Shown one piece after another: positions 1 to 8,946 of a DNA stretch of 64,000 nt. The notes under the pieces are model-generated. The model saw nothing but the letters and a program-made list of their open reading frames with translations, had not been told where the DNA came from and did no database searches. The stretch lies in NCBI RefSeq assembly GCF_900107975.1, contig NZ_FNVF01000001.1:191756-255755 (forward strand). Direction: 5' to 3'. The stretch comes from Paenibacillus sp. UNC499MF. Lineage in GTDB: Bacteria; Bacillota; Bacilli; Paenibacillales; NBRC-103111. Position numbers and translations under genes: made by a program. The number at the start of each line of letters is the position of its first letter. The stretch's first letter is position 1.

Positions 1-3000
1 ACCGGAAGGTCCCGTTCCCCGTATTGACCAGCTCTTCGTTGATCAGGAGGTTGTTCCGGTCGTAAATCTGGATAACGGTCCCGTCCACGAGGGGGGAGAT
101 CACGCCGCTTACCGAGCCGGGAAGCGGAAGGAGGCTGAGGGCGGTCGTCGCCGTTTGACCGGCGCTTACGATCGCCCCGACGCTGCCCTGCTGGAAGCCC
201 GTCTGGGAAGCCGTAACGATGTACGTGTCGGGAGCGAGACCTTCCGCCCGGAAATAACCGCTGCTGTCGGCAAGCACGGTAGCGATCAGCGTTCCCGTAT
301 AGTTGCTGATACGGATGGAAGCGCCGGAAATTCCCGTGCCCGAGTCGGCTGCGGTTACCGTCCCGCTGATTTGTCCGGGGTTCGGAATCAGGCTGGCGCT
401 GACGGATGTCGTCTGCCCCGCCGTAATCAGGAAGCTGACGAGGTCCGTCTGAAAGCCGGTGGAGGACAGTATCGCCGTATAGCTGCCCGGTGCCAGGTTT
501 GGCGCCGTAAATGCGCCGAACTGGTCCGTAAACAAACTCTGGATTACCAGTCCGTTCGTGTCCACAATGCGTACCGCGACGGGAATGTCCGCGAGGATCA
601 GTCCGGTGGAGGCGTTGAGCACAACTCCCGACAGAATTCCGGGCAAGGGCACCAGGTTGTAGGAGACGGTTGTCGTCTGGCCGGGGGTAATGCTGAATCC
701 TTTGATCTGCGTCTGCAGCCCGTCGGCAAAAACGGCGGCCGTATAAGTTCCCGGCGCAAGCTCCTCCAATACGAAGGTGCCGTCGGAGGAAGTAATCGTC
801 CGTCCGATCACGCTGTTGTCCGTCTGGCGCACCACGAGGACCGCCCCCTGTACGGGTGCCCCTCCGGCTGTAACGGTTCCCGTTAGAGCGCCGGGCAGAG
901 GAGCCAGGGCGAAACCGACTTCGACAGTTTTCCCGGGCTCGATGAAGGCGCCGATCAGCTGGCGCTGGTAACCCGGTGTTTCGGCACGGACCATATAGGA
1001 ACCGGGAGCAAGCCCGTGGATGTCAAAGCGTCCGTTCTGATCGGCATTCAGTGTGGCGACGACAAAACTGTTCATGAAAATGCGTACGACCGCATTTTCC
1101 AGAGGATTCCCGTTCAGGTCCGTCACAAGGCCCGTAATGGAACCCGCTAACTGGTTCAGCGCGATATTCAGCACGCTTTGGGTGCCGGGCGCAATCGAGA
1201 CGCCGGTCGTCTGGCTGGCATACGCCGTTTCGCTGAACGTGACTGTATAATTGACCGGCTGCAAGCTGTTGATGACATAAGCTCCGGAAGCATCGGTAAC
1301 CGCGGTTGCCGCGGTGATCCCTTCAACCGTCACGACACGGACGACGGTGCCGCCCAGCGGTTGACCCGAGGAGGCGTCCGTCACCTGGCCGGTGAGCGTG
1401 CCCGGAGCGGGATTCAGGCCGATGTTGACGGTCGTCGTCTGCCCCGCAAGAACCGATGCACCGGCTATTTCCGTCGTGAATGCGGCTTCGCTGGCGCGGA
1501 TACGGTAATTCCCCGGCGCAAGACTGTTTATCGTGTACGAACCGTCATTGGCGCTGACGGCGGTAGCGATCTGCTGGCCCCGTTCGTTCAAGGCTTCCAC
1601 GAGAGCTCCCGGAAGCGGTGTCCCGGTGCCGGCGACGGTGATCACGCCGCTTACGGTTCCGGGCAGAGCCGCGAGACTAAACGACGCGGACACACTCTGG
1701 GCCGGCTGAAGCTGCAAGGTGCGGACTTCGGACTGGAAGCCGTTCGCGGCCGCGATCACCGTATACGTTCCCGCGGGAACCGAAAGCTGGTATTGGCCCG
1801 CCGCGTTTGCAGTCGTTTCGGCGATGATGGCGCCGAATGGGGATTTCACGCGGACGACGGCTCCGGGAAGAACGTTTCCCGCCTGATCGGCGACAGTGCC
1901 GCTGAGTGAAGCGGGCTGTGGCCGCAGGGTAACGTCCAGCGGAGTAACGGTTCCGGCGCTAATCGTAACCGGTACGGTTTGGGACACGAAGCTGTCAAAA
2001 GAAACCGTAAGATTGTATGTTCCCGGCACCAGATTGGAGAAACCGTACGCCCCGCCGGTTCCGCTTGTTTGGGTGACCGGAACCTGAGTCTGGGCGTTTG
2101 TAAGCTGCACGGCGGCGCCGGCAAGTGGCAGTCCGGTCATCCCGTTGAAGATGGTGCCTGTTACGCCGCCGGCCGTAACGACGGCTATAGAAGCCGTTGC
2201 CGGTCCGGCTGTAATGACCTGCCCGGTCAGACTGTCGAATCCGGTTCCCGTAGCCGTATTCAGGACGCGGCTGCCGCTTCCGGCAGTCAGGAAAGCACCC
2301 TGCACGGTAAAGGTAAGCGTCACGGTCTGGCCGGGCGCAAGATTCCCCGCGTTCCAGCTGATGGATCTGCCCAGCAGATTAACCGTCGAAAGCCCCTGGG
2401 TTACGGCGGAGACGGTCAGCGAGGACACCGTATCGAGTCCGAACGCATCCGTGACCAGCACGGCGTTGGCCTGGCTTTTTCCCGTATTCGATATGGACAG
2501 GGTTCCCGTATAGGAGGCCACCTGCCCGGCCAGGACGCTTGCTCCCGGGGCAGAGGTCAAGGCTTTCACCAGAACAAGTTTTGCCTGGGCATTAAAGTCC
2601 TGCGGCGGATCGGGATCGCTGAAACCTCCCGTGAATGTGCTGCCTGCCGTAATCAGAATGTCTTTATTGAAGTTATTGCTGTTCGTAGAGGTGAAAAAAA
2701 TAAACTGCAAGGGCGTCTGATTCGTGATCCCGAGCGTTCCGAACAGAACGGAAGCCGGAATGAAAAAATCAAGGAAATAATCTTCATTTCCGCCAAAACG
2801 GGAACCGTCACCGGTCGGTTTAACTCGCGCGATGTCAAAGTTAATGATGGGCCGCGTATAATTAGGGGCTCCTTTTCCGTCGATGCCTTCGGCGGGATCG
2901 TTGAACGTGTTCGGCACTTTTATTCTGTTTTCGATAAGCTCCAGGGTGGAGTTCAGGCCGTTGACGGCAAGCACCCATTCGTAGGTGGACGGGTTACCGT

Positions 3001-3235
3001 CCGTGTTAAAAAGAACCCCCCAGGCAAAATTGTCAAACCCGGTTTTAGCCCGGGGATCTCCGTTCAGTCTCAGACGGAAATAGACAAAATTCGTATCGTA
3101 CGATACAAAGGCGGCCGGGAACTGGGCGCTTCCGACGATGTCCGTGCTGGCGGGATTCTCATCCCCGGCCGGATCTCCAACGGGAACGCCGTTTATAGTG
3201 ACGGGAAAAAACTGACTGTCGCTGGGAAAAGACAA
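1..3235 (-). CDS. Large carboxypeptidase-regulatory-like repeat protein, partial (3' end beyond window)
   Basis: An open frame runs without a stop from 3235 to the left edge, giving 1078 codons with the C-terminus missing. The start is TTG at 3235-3233, set by AGGAGGAGG about 7 bases upstream; no in-frame ATG lies nearby. Residues 1 to about 215 form a Phe/Asn/Asp-rich beta-type domain that resembles a CBM9 or DOMON-like sandwich (inference). About 215-355 is a DUF11-like segment (SISNTGKSQANAVLVTD, APGQTVTLTFTV). From about residue 356 come repeats of 84-87 residues, each opening with G-x-[LIV]-[ST]-G and holding DxxGxYxxxxLAPGxYxV and GQTTTV motifs; they start near 2170, 1912, 1660, 1405, 1147, 893, 642, 382 and 122. 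This is the carboxypeptidase regulatory-like Ig fold, usual in surface proteins. There is no signal peptide, which is odd for such a protein; a spore-surface or holin-independent export route is possible but unproven. It is transcribed divergently from the spoVA region. Confidence 0.88.
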   Translation of the reverse strand, partial: MSFPSDSQFFPVTINGVPVGDPAGDENPASTDIVGSAQFPAAFVSYDTNFVYFRLRLNGDPRAKTGFDNFAWGVLFNTDGNPSTYEWVLAVNGLNSTLELIENRIKVPNTFNDPAEGIDGKGAPNYTRPIINFDIARVKPTGDGSRFGGNEDYFLDFFIPASVLFGTLGITNQTPLQFIFFTSTNSNNFNKDILITAGSTFTGGFSDPDPPQDFNAQAKLVLVKALTSAPGASVLAGQVASYTGTLSISNTGKSQANAVLVTDAFGLDTVSSLTVSAVTQGLSTVNLLGRSISWNAGNLAPGQTVTLTFTVQGAFLTAGSGSRVLNTATGTGFDSLTGQVITAGPATASIAVVTAGGVTGTIFNGMTGLPLAGAAVQLTNAQTQVPVTQTSGTGGAYGFSNLVPGTYNLTVSFDSFVSQTVPVTISAGTVTPLDVTLRPQPASLSGTVADQAGNVLPGAVVRVKSPFGAIIAETTANAAGQYQLSVPAGTYTVIAAANGFQSEVRTLQLQPAQSVSASFSLAALPGTVSGVITVAGTGTPLPGALVEALNERGQQIATAVSANDGSYTINSLAPGNYRIRASEAAFTTEIAGASVLAGQTTTVNIGLNPAPGTLTGQVTDASSGQPLGGTVVRVVTVEGITAATAVTDASGAYVINSLQPVNYTVTFSETAYASQTTGVSIAPGTQSVLNIALNQLAGSITGLVTDLNGNPLENAVVRIFMNSFVVATLNADQNGRFDIHGLAPGSYMVRAETPGYQRQLIGAFIEPGKTVEVGFALAPLPGALTGTVTAGGAPVQGAVLVVRQTDNSVIGRTITSSDGTFVLEELAPGTYTAAVFADGLQTQIKGFSITPGQTTTVSYNLVPLPGILSGVVLNASTGLILADIPVAVRIVDTNGLVIQSLFTDQFGAFTAPNLAPGSYTAILSSTGFQTDLVSFLITAGQTTSVSASLIPNPGQISGTVTAADSGTGISGASIRISNYTGTLIATVLADSSGYFRAEGLAPDTYIVTASQTGFQQGSVGAIVSAGQTATTALSLLPLPGSVSGVISPLVDGTVIQIYDRNNLLINEELVNTGNGTFR

Positions 3236-3437
3236 GAGGAGCCTCCTCCTTCTGATTTTGGATATTCGCCCTTTATCCTATGTGCGTTTGTGTGTTTGTG
3301 CCGGGGCCAATATTCCATTTTTATAAAATAGGCGGAACGGCCATCACCTTACGAACAATCATCTGCCGCGCTGGACGCATATAATGGGGTATTCCTGGAT
3401 GTTCCATGTTTCAATTCCCGCTTAAGGAGAAACGGCT

Positions 3438-3506
3438 GTGAACCTGAATATACTGATTATACTCGTCTTGTTTCTGCTGCTCGTGGCGATCTTGTACCTT
3501 TTCTGA
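3438..3506 (+). CDS. 22-residue hydrophobic membrane peptide
   Basis: GTG start preceded by TAAGGAGA about 8 bases upstream, 22 codons, TGA stop, then a strong terminator 15 bases later. The peptide is a single membrane helix (MNLNILIILVLFLLLVAI, then LYLF) with almost no polar residues. Many spore-forming Bacillales carry such tiny membrane peptides (YjcZ/SscA type), but the Gly/Tyr-rich N-terminus of YjcZ is missing, so no family is assigned. The gene has its own ribosome site and terminator and sits just before the spoVA operon, which argues that it is real and possibly sporulation-linked (inference). Confidence 0.55.
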   Translation: MNLNILIILVLFLLLVAILYLF

Positions 3507-3521
3507 TAACCGGCACAACGG

Positions 3522-3551
3522 AAAACAGCTTCCGGCGAAGCTGTTTTTTTG
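3522..3551 (+). terminator. Intrinsic terminator after the 22-residue peptide gene
   Basis: A 10-bp stem (3522-3531 with 3538-3547, AAAACAGCTT and its complement), a 6-base loop and a run of T from 3544. It separates the small peptide gene from the spoVA operon. Confidence 0.85.
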
Positions 3552-3570
3552 TTTTTCCATCGTCTTCCTT

Positions 3571-3599
3571 TCATACCTGTTCCCGCTGCGGACATGCTA
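3571..3599 (+). promoter_or_regulatory. Candidate SigF/SigG (forespore) promoter of the spoVA operon
   Basis: TCATA at 3571-3575 and CATGCTA at 3593-3599 with a 17-base spacer. The second box fits the known forespore -10 consensus CATNHTA fully and the first fits HATR of the -35. It lies about 50 bases before the first gene of a spore-specific operon and just after a terminator. SigG control of spoVA is established in Bacillus; the assignment here is by motif only. Confidence 0.6.
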
Positions 3600-3648
3600 T
3601 GGAGAATCATGCAATTCAACTGCTCTGGTTAAGTGAGGAGGTTAAGCC

Positions 3649-4524
3649 ATGGAAGGTATTGGAGTCATCATGCTGCGGTCGCTCGGCGCGGTCGCCATTC
3701 TTTTCGCCATCACCCGTTTTTTGGGAAAAAAACAAATTTCCCAGCTTTCTTTTTTCGAATACGTAACAGGCATTACGCTGGGAGAACTCGCGGGTTTTCT
3801 GTCAACCGATATCGAAGCCCACTATCTGCACGGCATCGCGGCTTTGGCGGTCTGGTTTCTCGTGCCGTTTTTTCTGGAGATCACGACGCTGAAAAGCAAA
3901 TGGCTCCGCCATTTTTTTGAAGGAAAAGGAACGGTCGTTATCCGTAACGGGCGCATACTCGAAAATGAGCTGAAGAGGGAGCGGTACACCGCAGACGAAC
4001 TTATGGAACAGCTCCGCACGAAGAGCGTTTTTCAGGTGGCGGACGTCGAATTCGCCATGCTGGAGGCCAGCGGAGACCTCAGCGTTCTCCTCAAGAAAGA
4101 GAAGCAGCCGCTTACGCCCGGAGATCTTGGACTCAAAATGGGCCCCGACAAGCTTCCGCACACGGTTATCGTGGACGGGGTCGTCGATGATGACGAGCTG
4201 GCCGCCTCCTCGCTTACAAGGGAATGGCTGACTAAACAATTGGCTAAAATAAACGCGACCGCGGACAATGTTTTTCTCGCTCAGATAGGCGATCAAAATA
4301 AGCTTTACGTCGATTTGTACGACGATTCAAGAGGAATCAGTCAGGAGAAGCCCCAGGTGGAGCTGATCTCCACACTTCGCCAATGCACGGCTGATTTGGA
4401 TTCGTTTGCGAATTCCGCGACCGATCTCAATGCCCGCATCAAGTACGAGCAGACGGCATCGTCCTTGCGGGGGGTGCTCAAGCAGCTTTCGGGCGGCGGA
4501 AAAAGCACGAACGGGACGGAATAA
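3649..4524 (+). CDS. DUF421 (YetF/YrbG-type) membrane protein of the spoVA operon
   Basis: 291 residues; ATG preceded by GTGAGGAGG. Two or three membrane helices occupy residues 1 to about 80 (LRSLGAVAILFAITRFLGKK, then GIAALAVWFLVPFFLEI), followed by the soluble DUF421 part with the typical GKGTVVIRNGRILENELKRE stretch and a C-terminal extension from about 190 to 291 that is hydrophilic. It is first in a run with spoVAC, spoVAD and spoVAEB, an arrangement known from spoVA-2mob type operons that raise spore heat resistance in some Bacillus. The molecular role of DUF421 is not established; a part in the spore membrane channel is inferred from context. Confidence 0.85.
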   Translation: MEGIGVIMLRSLGAVAILFAITRFLGKKQISQLSFFEYVTGITLGELAGFLSTDIEAHYLHGIAALAVWFLVPFFLEITTLKSKWLRHFFEGKGTVVIRNGRILENELKRERYTADELMEQLRTKSVFQVADVEFAMLEASGDLSVLLKKEKQPLTPGDLGLKMGPDKLPHTVIVDGVVDDDELAASSLTREWLTKQLAKINATADNVFLAQIGDQNKLYVDLYDDSRGISQEKPQVELISTLRQCTADLDSFANSATDLNARIKYEQTASSLRGVLKQLSGGGKSTNGTE

Positions 4525-4541
4525 GAAGAGGAGGATAGGCA

Positions 4542-5018
4542 GTGGCCAATCAGAAAAAGAAAAACGCGACATTGACCCAGCAGCAGTACCAGGCTATAGC
4601 GAAAAAAAACGAACCGAAAAGGCCGGTCGTCGCCAACTGTATCCGCGCCTTCATTGTGGGCGGTTTTATATGCATCATCGGACAGGCGCTCATGATGCTG
4701 TTTGAGAAAGTGTTCGGCTTCAGCAAGGAAGCCGCTTCGAATCCGACGGTGGCGGTCCTGATCCTCCTTTCCGTCATCCTGACCTCCCTCGGCGTGTACG
4801 ACAAAATCGCCCAGTGGGCCGGGGCGGGAACGGCCGTGCCGGTCACGGGCTTCGCCAACTCGATGTGCTCCGCCGCCATTGAACACCGCAGTGAGGGGCT
4901 TATTCTCGGCACTGCCAGCAACATGTTCAAGCTGGCCGGTTCCGTCATCGTGTTCGGCGTCGTGGCGGCCTTCTTCGTCGGCATCTTTATTCTGATATTC
5001 GGAGGCGGTGCACATTGA
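4542..5018 (+). CDS. spoVAC: Stage V sporulation protein AC
   Basis: 158 residues; GTG start with AAGAGGAGG upstream, 17 bases after the DUF421 gene. The N-terminus is Lys/Gln-rich and cytoplasmic, followed by about four hydrophobic segments (ANCIRAFIVGGFICIIGQAL, ILLSVILTSLGVYDKI, GSVIVFGVVAAFFVGIFILI) and the family stretch GAGTAVPVTGFANSMCSAAI. SpoVAC is the mechanosensitive membrane part of the channel that moves Ca-dipicolinate into the forespore and out at germination. The 3' end overlaps spoVAD by four bases, so the two are translationally coupled. Confidence 0.95.
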   Translation: MANQKKKNATLTQQQYQAIAKKNEPKRPVVANCIRAFIVGGFICIIGQALMMLFEKVFGFSKEAASNPTVAVLILLSVILTSLGVYDKIAQWAGAGTAVPVTGFANSMCSAAIEHRSEGLILGTASNMFKLAGSVIVFGVVAAFFVGIFILIFGGGAH

Positions 5019-6034
5019 TTATTCGCAAAGGACAATCCTGGGAATTCCGCAAGCCTCCCGTCCTGATCTCTACCGCCACGGTTGTCGGTCCGGATGAGGG
5101 CAAAGGGCCGCTCGCCAACGACTTCGACCTGATCCATCAGGATAATACCCTGAAGCAGAAGAGCTGGGAAAAGGCGGAGAAGGCGCTGATGGAAGACGCG
5201 GCCAACCTCGCGATCAAGAAAGCGGGACTCCAGAAGGATCAGATCCAGTTCTACGTCGGCGGCGATCTCATGAATCAGATTATTTCCAGCAGCTTCGCCG
5301 CCCGGACGCTGGCGATTCCTTACCTGGGCGTGTTCGGCGCCTGCTCCACCTCGATGGAAAGCCTCGCCGTATCCTCGCTGATCGTCGCGTCGGGAGGCGG
5401 GGACTACGTCCTGAGCGGCACGTGCAGCCACAACTGCACCGTGGAGAAGCAGTTCCGCTACCCGACGGAATACGGCTCCCAAAAGCCCCCTACGGCGCAG
5501 TATACCGTCACCGGTGCCGGAGCCTCCGTCGTGGCCGCGAAAGGTGCGGGGCCCGTCGTTACGTCCGCCACGATCGGCAAGGTAATCGACATGGGCATCA
5601 CGGATCCGTTCAACATGGGGGCCGCGATGGCGCCGGCTGCGGCCGACACGATCACCGCTCACTTCCGGGATATGAAACGCTCCCCCGACTACTACGATAT
5701 GATCGTCACGGGAGACCTCGCCACCGTCGGCTTTCAGATCGTTAACGAGCTGCTGAAGGAGCAGCGGATTGCCATGAACAGCACCACGTTCAGCGACTGC
5801 GGCCTCATGATCTACGATATCGAAAAGCAGGGCGTGCAAGCCGGGGGCAGCGGCTGCGGCTGTTCGGCCGTCGTCACTTACGGCCACCTGCTGAAGAGAA
5901 TGGAGCAGGGAGAAATCCGCCGCCTGCTTGTCGTCGCCACCGGGGCCCTGCTGTCCCCGCTGTCGTATCAGCAGGGGGAATCCATTCCGTGCATTGCCCA
6001 TGCGGTCGCGATAGAAAGACAGGAGGGACTTTAA
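5015..6034 (+). CDS. spoVAD: Stage V sporulation protein AD (dipicolinate-binding)
   Basis: 339 residues, full length for the family. The start is TTG at 5015, inside the spoVAC stop, with GGAGGCGG just upstream. The thiolase-like fold is visible: [40 protein letters not shown] around residues 105-124, and the C-terminal [20 protein letters not shown]. SpoVAD is a peripheral protein of the spore inner membrane that binds dipicolinic acid. Its order between AC and AEB is the usual one. Confidence 0.96.
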   Translation: MIIRKGQSWEFRKPPVLISTATVVGPDEGKGPLANDFDLIHQDNTLKQKSWEKAEKALMEDAANLAIKKAGLQKDQIQFYVGGDLMNQIISSSFAARTLAIPYLGVFGACSTSMESLAVSSLIVASGGGDYVLSGTCSHNCTVEKQFRYPTEYGSQKPPTAQYTVTGAGASVVAAKGAGPVVTSATIGKVIDMGITDPFNMGAAMAPAAADTITAHFRDMKRSPDYYDMIVTGDLATVGFQIVNELLKEQRIAMNSTTFSDCGLMIYDIEKQGVQAGGSGCGCSAVVTYGHLLKRMEQGEIRRLLVVATGALLSPLSYQQGESIPCIAHAVAIERQEGL

Positions 6035-6036
6035 TC

Positions 6037-6387
6037 ATGCAGTTTTTATGGGCATTTCTCGTCGGCGGGGCGATTTGCGTCATCGGCCAGCTCCTGCTGG
6101 ACCTCGGCAAATTGACGCCGGCTCATACGATGACGACGCTCGTCGTGGCCGGAGCGATTCTGGACGGCTTCGGGCTGTACGAGCCCCTCGTCCGTTTTGC
6201 GGGCGCCGGCGCCAGCGTGCCGATCACAAGCTTCGGCAACGCGCTGGTCCACGGCGCCATCAGTGAAATCCAGACAAGCGGCTGGATCGGCATCGTGACG
6301 GGGATATTCAAAGTGACGAGCGCCGGTATTTCGGCGGCGATCATCTTCTCGTTCCTCGCCGCATTGTTCGTCCGACCCAAAGGCTGA
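6037..6387 (+). CDS. spoVAE: Stage V sporulation protein AEB
   Basis: 116 residues. ATG at 6037 is chosen because AGGAGGGA ends about 10 bases upstream and it gives the usual family length; a longer frame from 5989 would run back into spoVAD. The protein is almost wholly membrane-embedded, with [20 protein letters not shown] at the N-terminus and the [20 protein letters not shown] stretch, which parallels that in SpoVAC and shows the two are related. It is the last gene of the operon and is followed by a terminator. Confidence 0.95.
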   Translation: MQFLWAFLVGGAICVIGQLLLDLGKLTPAHTMTTLVVAGAILDGFGLYEPLVRFAGAGASVPITSFGNALVHGAISEIQTSGWIGIVTGIFKVTSAGISAAIIFSFLAALFVRPKG

Positions 6388-6403
6388 AGCGCAGCCGTAA
6401 AAC

Positions 6404-6440
6404 AAGCACTCCGTTTTCTCGGGAAACGGGGTGCTTTTCG
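6404..6440 (+). terminator. Terminator of the spoVA operon
   Basis: Stem AAGCACTCCGTTTTC (6404-6418) pairs with GAAACGGGGTGCTT (6423-6436) and is followed by TTTT. It closes the spoVA operon. Confidence 0.85.
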
Positions 6441-6736
6441 CGTTGTTCGGGATTTATCCTTCCTCTTTCATTTTTCATTAGCTTCTTTCCTTGCTCTTTC
6501 AATATTCATTCCTTCCTCTGTCATTCCTTCGTCACCCGTTCGTAATCCAGCTGTTACCTTACGGTCACCCTCCCGTAACAAAACCCGCGGGCGTTTGCTC
6601 CTTTTAGCTTCTTTTCCACCAACTGTCGGTTTTTTAATAAATTTAGAAGGGGTTTTGTTGTACTCGCTTTCTACTTTCCTGTAATATAAAAAATAGGACT
6701 TCAAACCCTGTTTATCCGAAGGAGGATTCGTACCGA
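6441..6736 (+). other. Gene-free spacer with possible promoter for the moxR operon
   Basis: About 300 bases, pyrimidine-rich on the plus strand, with no credible ORF. A weak SigA-like pair is TTGTAC at 6658-6663 and TAATAT at 6682-6687 (18-base spacer). AAGGAGGATT lies about 7 bases before the next ATG. Nothing else was recognised. Confidence 0.35.
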
Positions 6737-7702
6737 ATGGCTGCCGTGTCCCAACCTCATATGACTGAGATTTCCAGAATCAGATCCAATTTGGATTCAT
6801 GTATATTAGGCAAAAGCGAAGAAATCATGCTGCTGTTAACCGCACTTCTTGCCGGCGGTCACGTGCTTCTCGAAGATGTGCCCGGGACGGGGAAGACGGT
6901 GCTCGTCAAATCCCTCGCCCGCTCCATACAAGGCCAATTCCGCAGAATCCAGTGCAACCCGGATCTTCTGCCGACCGATATTACCGGCGTTTCGATCTAT
7001 CATCCGAAGAACGAAGCCTTCTTTTTCCGCCCCGGTCCCGTTATGGCCAACATTCTGCTTGTCGACGAAATCAACCGCGCCACTACCAAAACCCAGTCGG
7101 CTCTCCTGGAAGCGATGGAAGAGCATCACGTGACGGTAGACGGCGAAATGTACCCGCTTCCGCGTCCGTTTATGCTTCTCGCGACCCAGAATCCCATTGA
7201 TTTCGAAGGCACGTATCTGCTCCCGGAAGCCCAGCTTGACCGCTTTATGATCAAATTCAGCCTCGGGTACCCCGACAGCGCGACGGAGCTTCAGATGATC
7301 GCGTCGCAAAGCAAAGAGCACCCGATGGAGCAGCTTCACGAGGTTGTCGATACGGAGCAGATTCTCAGCATGCAGGAAGAGGTGCGGTCGGTCTACCTCG
7401 ACGACGGCATCGCGAAGTATCTGGTGGACATTACACGCGGCACCCGGGAGCATCCGGCCGTCGAGCTGGGAGCCAGCCCGCGCGCTACGCTGGCGCTCGT
7501 TCAGGCGTCGAAAGCATACGCCTACTTGAACGGCCGCGACTATGTCCTGCCCGACGATGTAAAATATTTGGCCCCTTACGTTCTGGGGCACAGAATTATT
7601 TTATCTTCTGAAGCCCGGATGGAAGGAGAAACCTCCCGTTCCGTCTTCGCTTCGATACTGGCGCTTACGAAAGTGCCCGTCAGGCTGGAGAAGGCGAAAT
7701 GA
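6737..7702 (+). CDS. MoxR-family AAA ATPase
   Basis: 321 residues, ATG after AAGGAGGA. The AAA_3 domain shows Walker A EDVPGTGKT (about residues 46-54), Walker B NILLVDEINRA (105-115) and the family stretch LLATQNPIDFEGTYLLPEAQ, then the C-terminal lid. MoxR ATPases are thought to act as chaperones that help assemble or activate partner proteins with VWA/DUF58 domains. It overlaps the DUF58 gene by four bases (ATGA), and a transglutaminase follows, a very common three-gene set in Bacillales whose exact substrate is unknown. Confidence 0.95.
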   Translation: MAAVSQPHMTEISRIRSNLDSCILGKSEEIMLLLTALLAGGHVLLEDVPGTGKTVLVKSLARSIQGQFRRIQCNPDLLPTDITGVSIYHPKNEAFFFRPGPVMANILLVDEINRATTKTQSALLEAMEEHHVTVDGEMYPLPRPFMLLATQNPIDFEGTYLLPEAQLDRFMIKFSLGYPDSATELQMIASQSKEHPMEQLHEVVDTEQILSMQEEVRSVYLDDGIAKYLVDITRGTREHPAVELGASPRATLALVQASKAYAYLNGRDYVLPDDVKYLAPYVLGHRIILSSEARMEGETSRSVFASILALTKVPVRLEKAK

Positions 7703-8946
7703 AGCTTTTCAAACCTACCGCCGCTCAGAAGGGAAGACAGGCTACCCTGATATTATCCTTTCTGTTCTTCGCCAGTCTGATGTTTCTGCTGTTTCAGGGC
7801 GGTAAGCTCGCTTCCACACTGTTTGCCGTCGTGTGCCTGCTCTCCGCGTATCTCGTGCTCGGAAAATGGAGCGGTATCCGCCAGACGCAGGCGGTGCGCG
7901 AAATATCGGCTGCGGACGGAACCGGCAAGGTCCAGGCGGGTCAGTCTCTCCAGATCAAGCTTAAAATTCAGGTTCCCGGCGTCTGGCCTATCCCGTACCT
8001 TCTTATCGAAGACGAACTGGTGCGAAGCAGCGGGGAGCGGACCGTAATGAAGGGCTCCGTAGTCTTGAACTGGATGCGCAAAGGGGAGTTCGTTTACAAA
8101 ACGCCGCCCCTGCGCCGGGGTCATTATTCCCTGGAGCGCGCGGAATTCGCGACGGAAGATGTCTTCGGGCTTTATGAGCACAAAGGCAGCGTCCAGCTTC
8201 CGTACGGCTTTGTCGTGATGCCCCAGATGATCGAGATCCGCCACTGGGCGCAGTTCTCCCAGTCCCCGCGCGGGGCGAGGCATCACTCCGTAACCGCCCG
8301 GATGCAGCGGGAAACGACGCAGATCAACGGCGTGAGAGAGTATATTCACGGGGACAGGCTTTCACGTGTCCACTGGAACGCCACGGCGCGTACGGGCACG
8401 TGGAAGTCGAAGGAATTCGAGCGGGAAACCCTCCCGAAGATGGTCATCGTGCTCGACCGGAGCAAGCAGAATTACGGCAGTGCCGCCGAGTTCGAGCTGG
8501 CGGTTTCCGCCGCCGCTTCCCTGCTGCATTTCGGCACGCAGAGAAACATCGCGGTGGGGCTCGTTTCTTCCGGCCGCGAATCCCTGATGGCCGTGCCCAA
8601 GACCGGCGCCCGTCATGAGGACGTCCTGATGGATCACCTGGTGGAAGTGGAGCCGGACGGCTTCCGTCCCCTGCAGCAGGTGGTCAACAATGCGGACGGC
8701 ATGTTCTCGCCGGGAGCGCTGGTCGTTTATATTACGCCGGCCAAAAACCCCGATCTCCTGTCGTTGCTCCACTGGACCGACAAACAGCGCATGCTCGCCT
8801 GTCACCTGTGCGTCTGCGGCGCCAAGGGAAGCTCTACGGACATGTGGGTCCGCCGCCTGCACAGCCTCGGTTTTATGGGCTACGGCGTGCACACGCTGAC
8901 GGAGCTGCCGGCTGTGCTGGGAGGAGGGACGAAGATTTATGCGTAG
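7699..8946 (+). CDS. DUF58 domain membrane-associated protein
   Basis: 415 residues, starting inside the moxR stop. Two hydrophobic helices sit at about residues 17-55 (TLILSFLFFASLMFLLFQGG, STLFAVVCLLSAYLVLG). The rest is cytoplasmic or extracellular beta-rich sequence with the DUF58 signature YIHGDRLSRVHWNATARTG near residues 214-233, followed by a VWA-like fold (KMVIVLDRS, then a GxVxSG-type turn). It is the likely partner of the MoxR ATPase upstream and overlaps the transglutaminase gene by eight bases. Function is inferred from gene context. Confidence 0.92.
   Translation: MKLFKPTAAQKGRQATLILSFLFFASLMFLLFQGGKLASTLFAVVCLLSAYLVLGKWSGIRQTQAVREISAADGTGKVQAGQSLQIKLKIQVPGVWPIPYLLIEDELVRSSGERTVMKGSVVLNWMRKGEFVYKTPPLRRGHYSLERAEFATEDVFGLYEHKGSVQLPYGFVVMPQMIEIRHWAQFSQSPRGARHHSVTARMQRETTQINGVREYIHGDRLSRVHWNATARTGTWKSKEFERETLPKMVIVLDRSKQNYGSAAEFELAVSAAASLLHFGTQRNIAVGLVSSGRESLMAVPKTGARHEDVLMDHLVEVEPDGFRPLQQVVNNADGMFSPGALVVYITPAKNPDLLSLLHWTDKQRMLACHLCVCGAKGSSTDMWVRRLHSLGFMGYGVHTLTELPAVLGGGTKIYA

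Noticed and set aside
155-3331. Plus-strand open frames of up to 450 residues at the left edge
   Set aside because: They lie antisense to the unbroken minus-strand repeat protein, have Arg/Gly-rich nonsense composition and lack ribosome sites.
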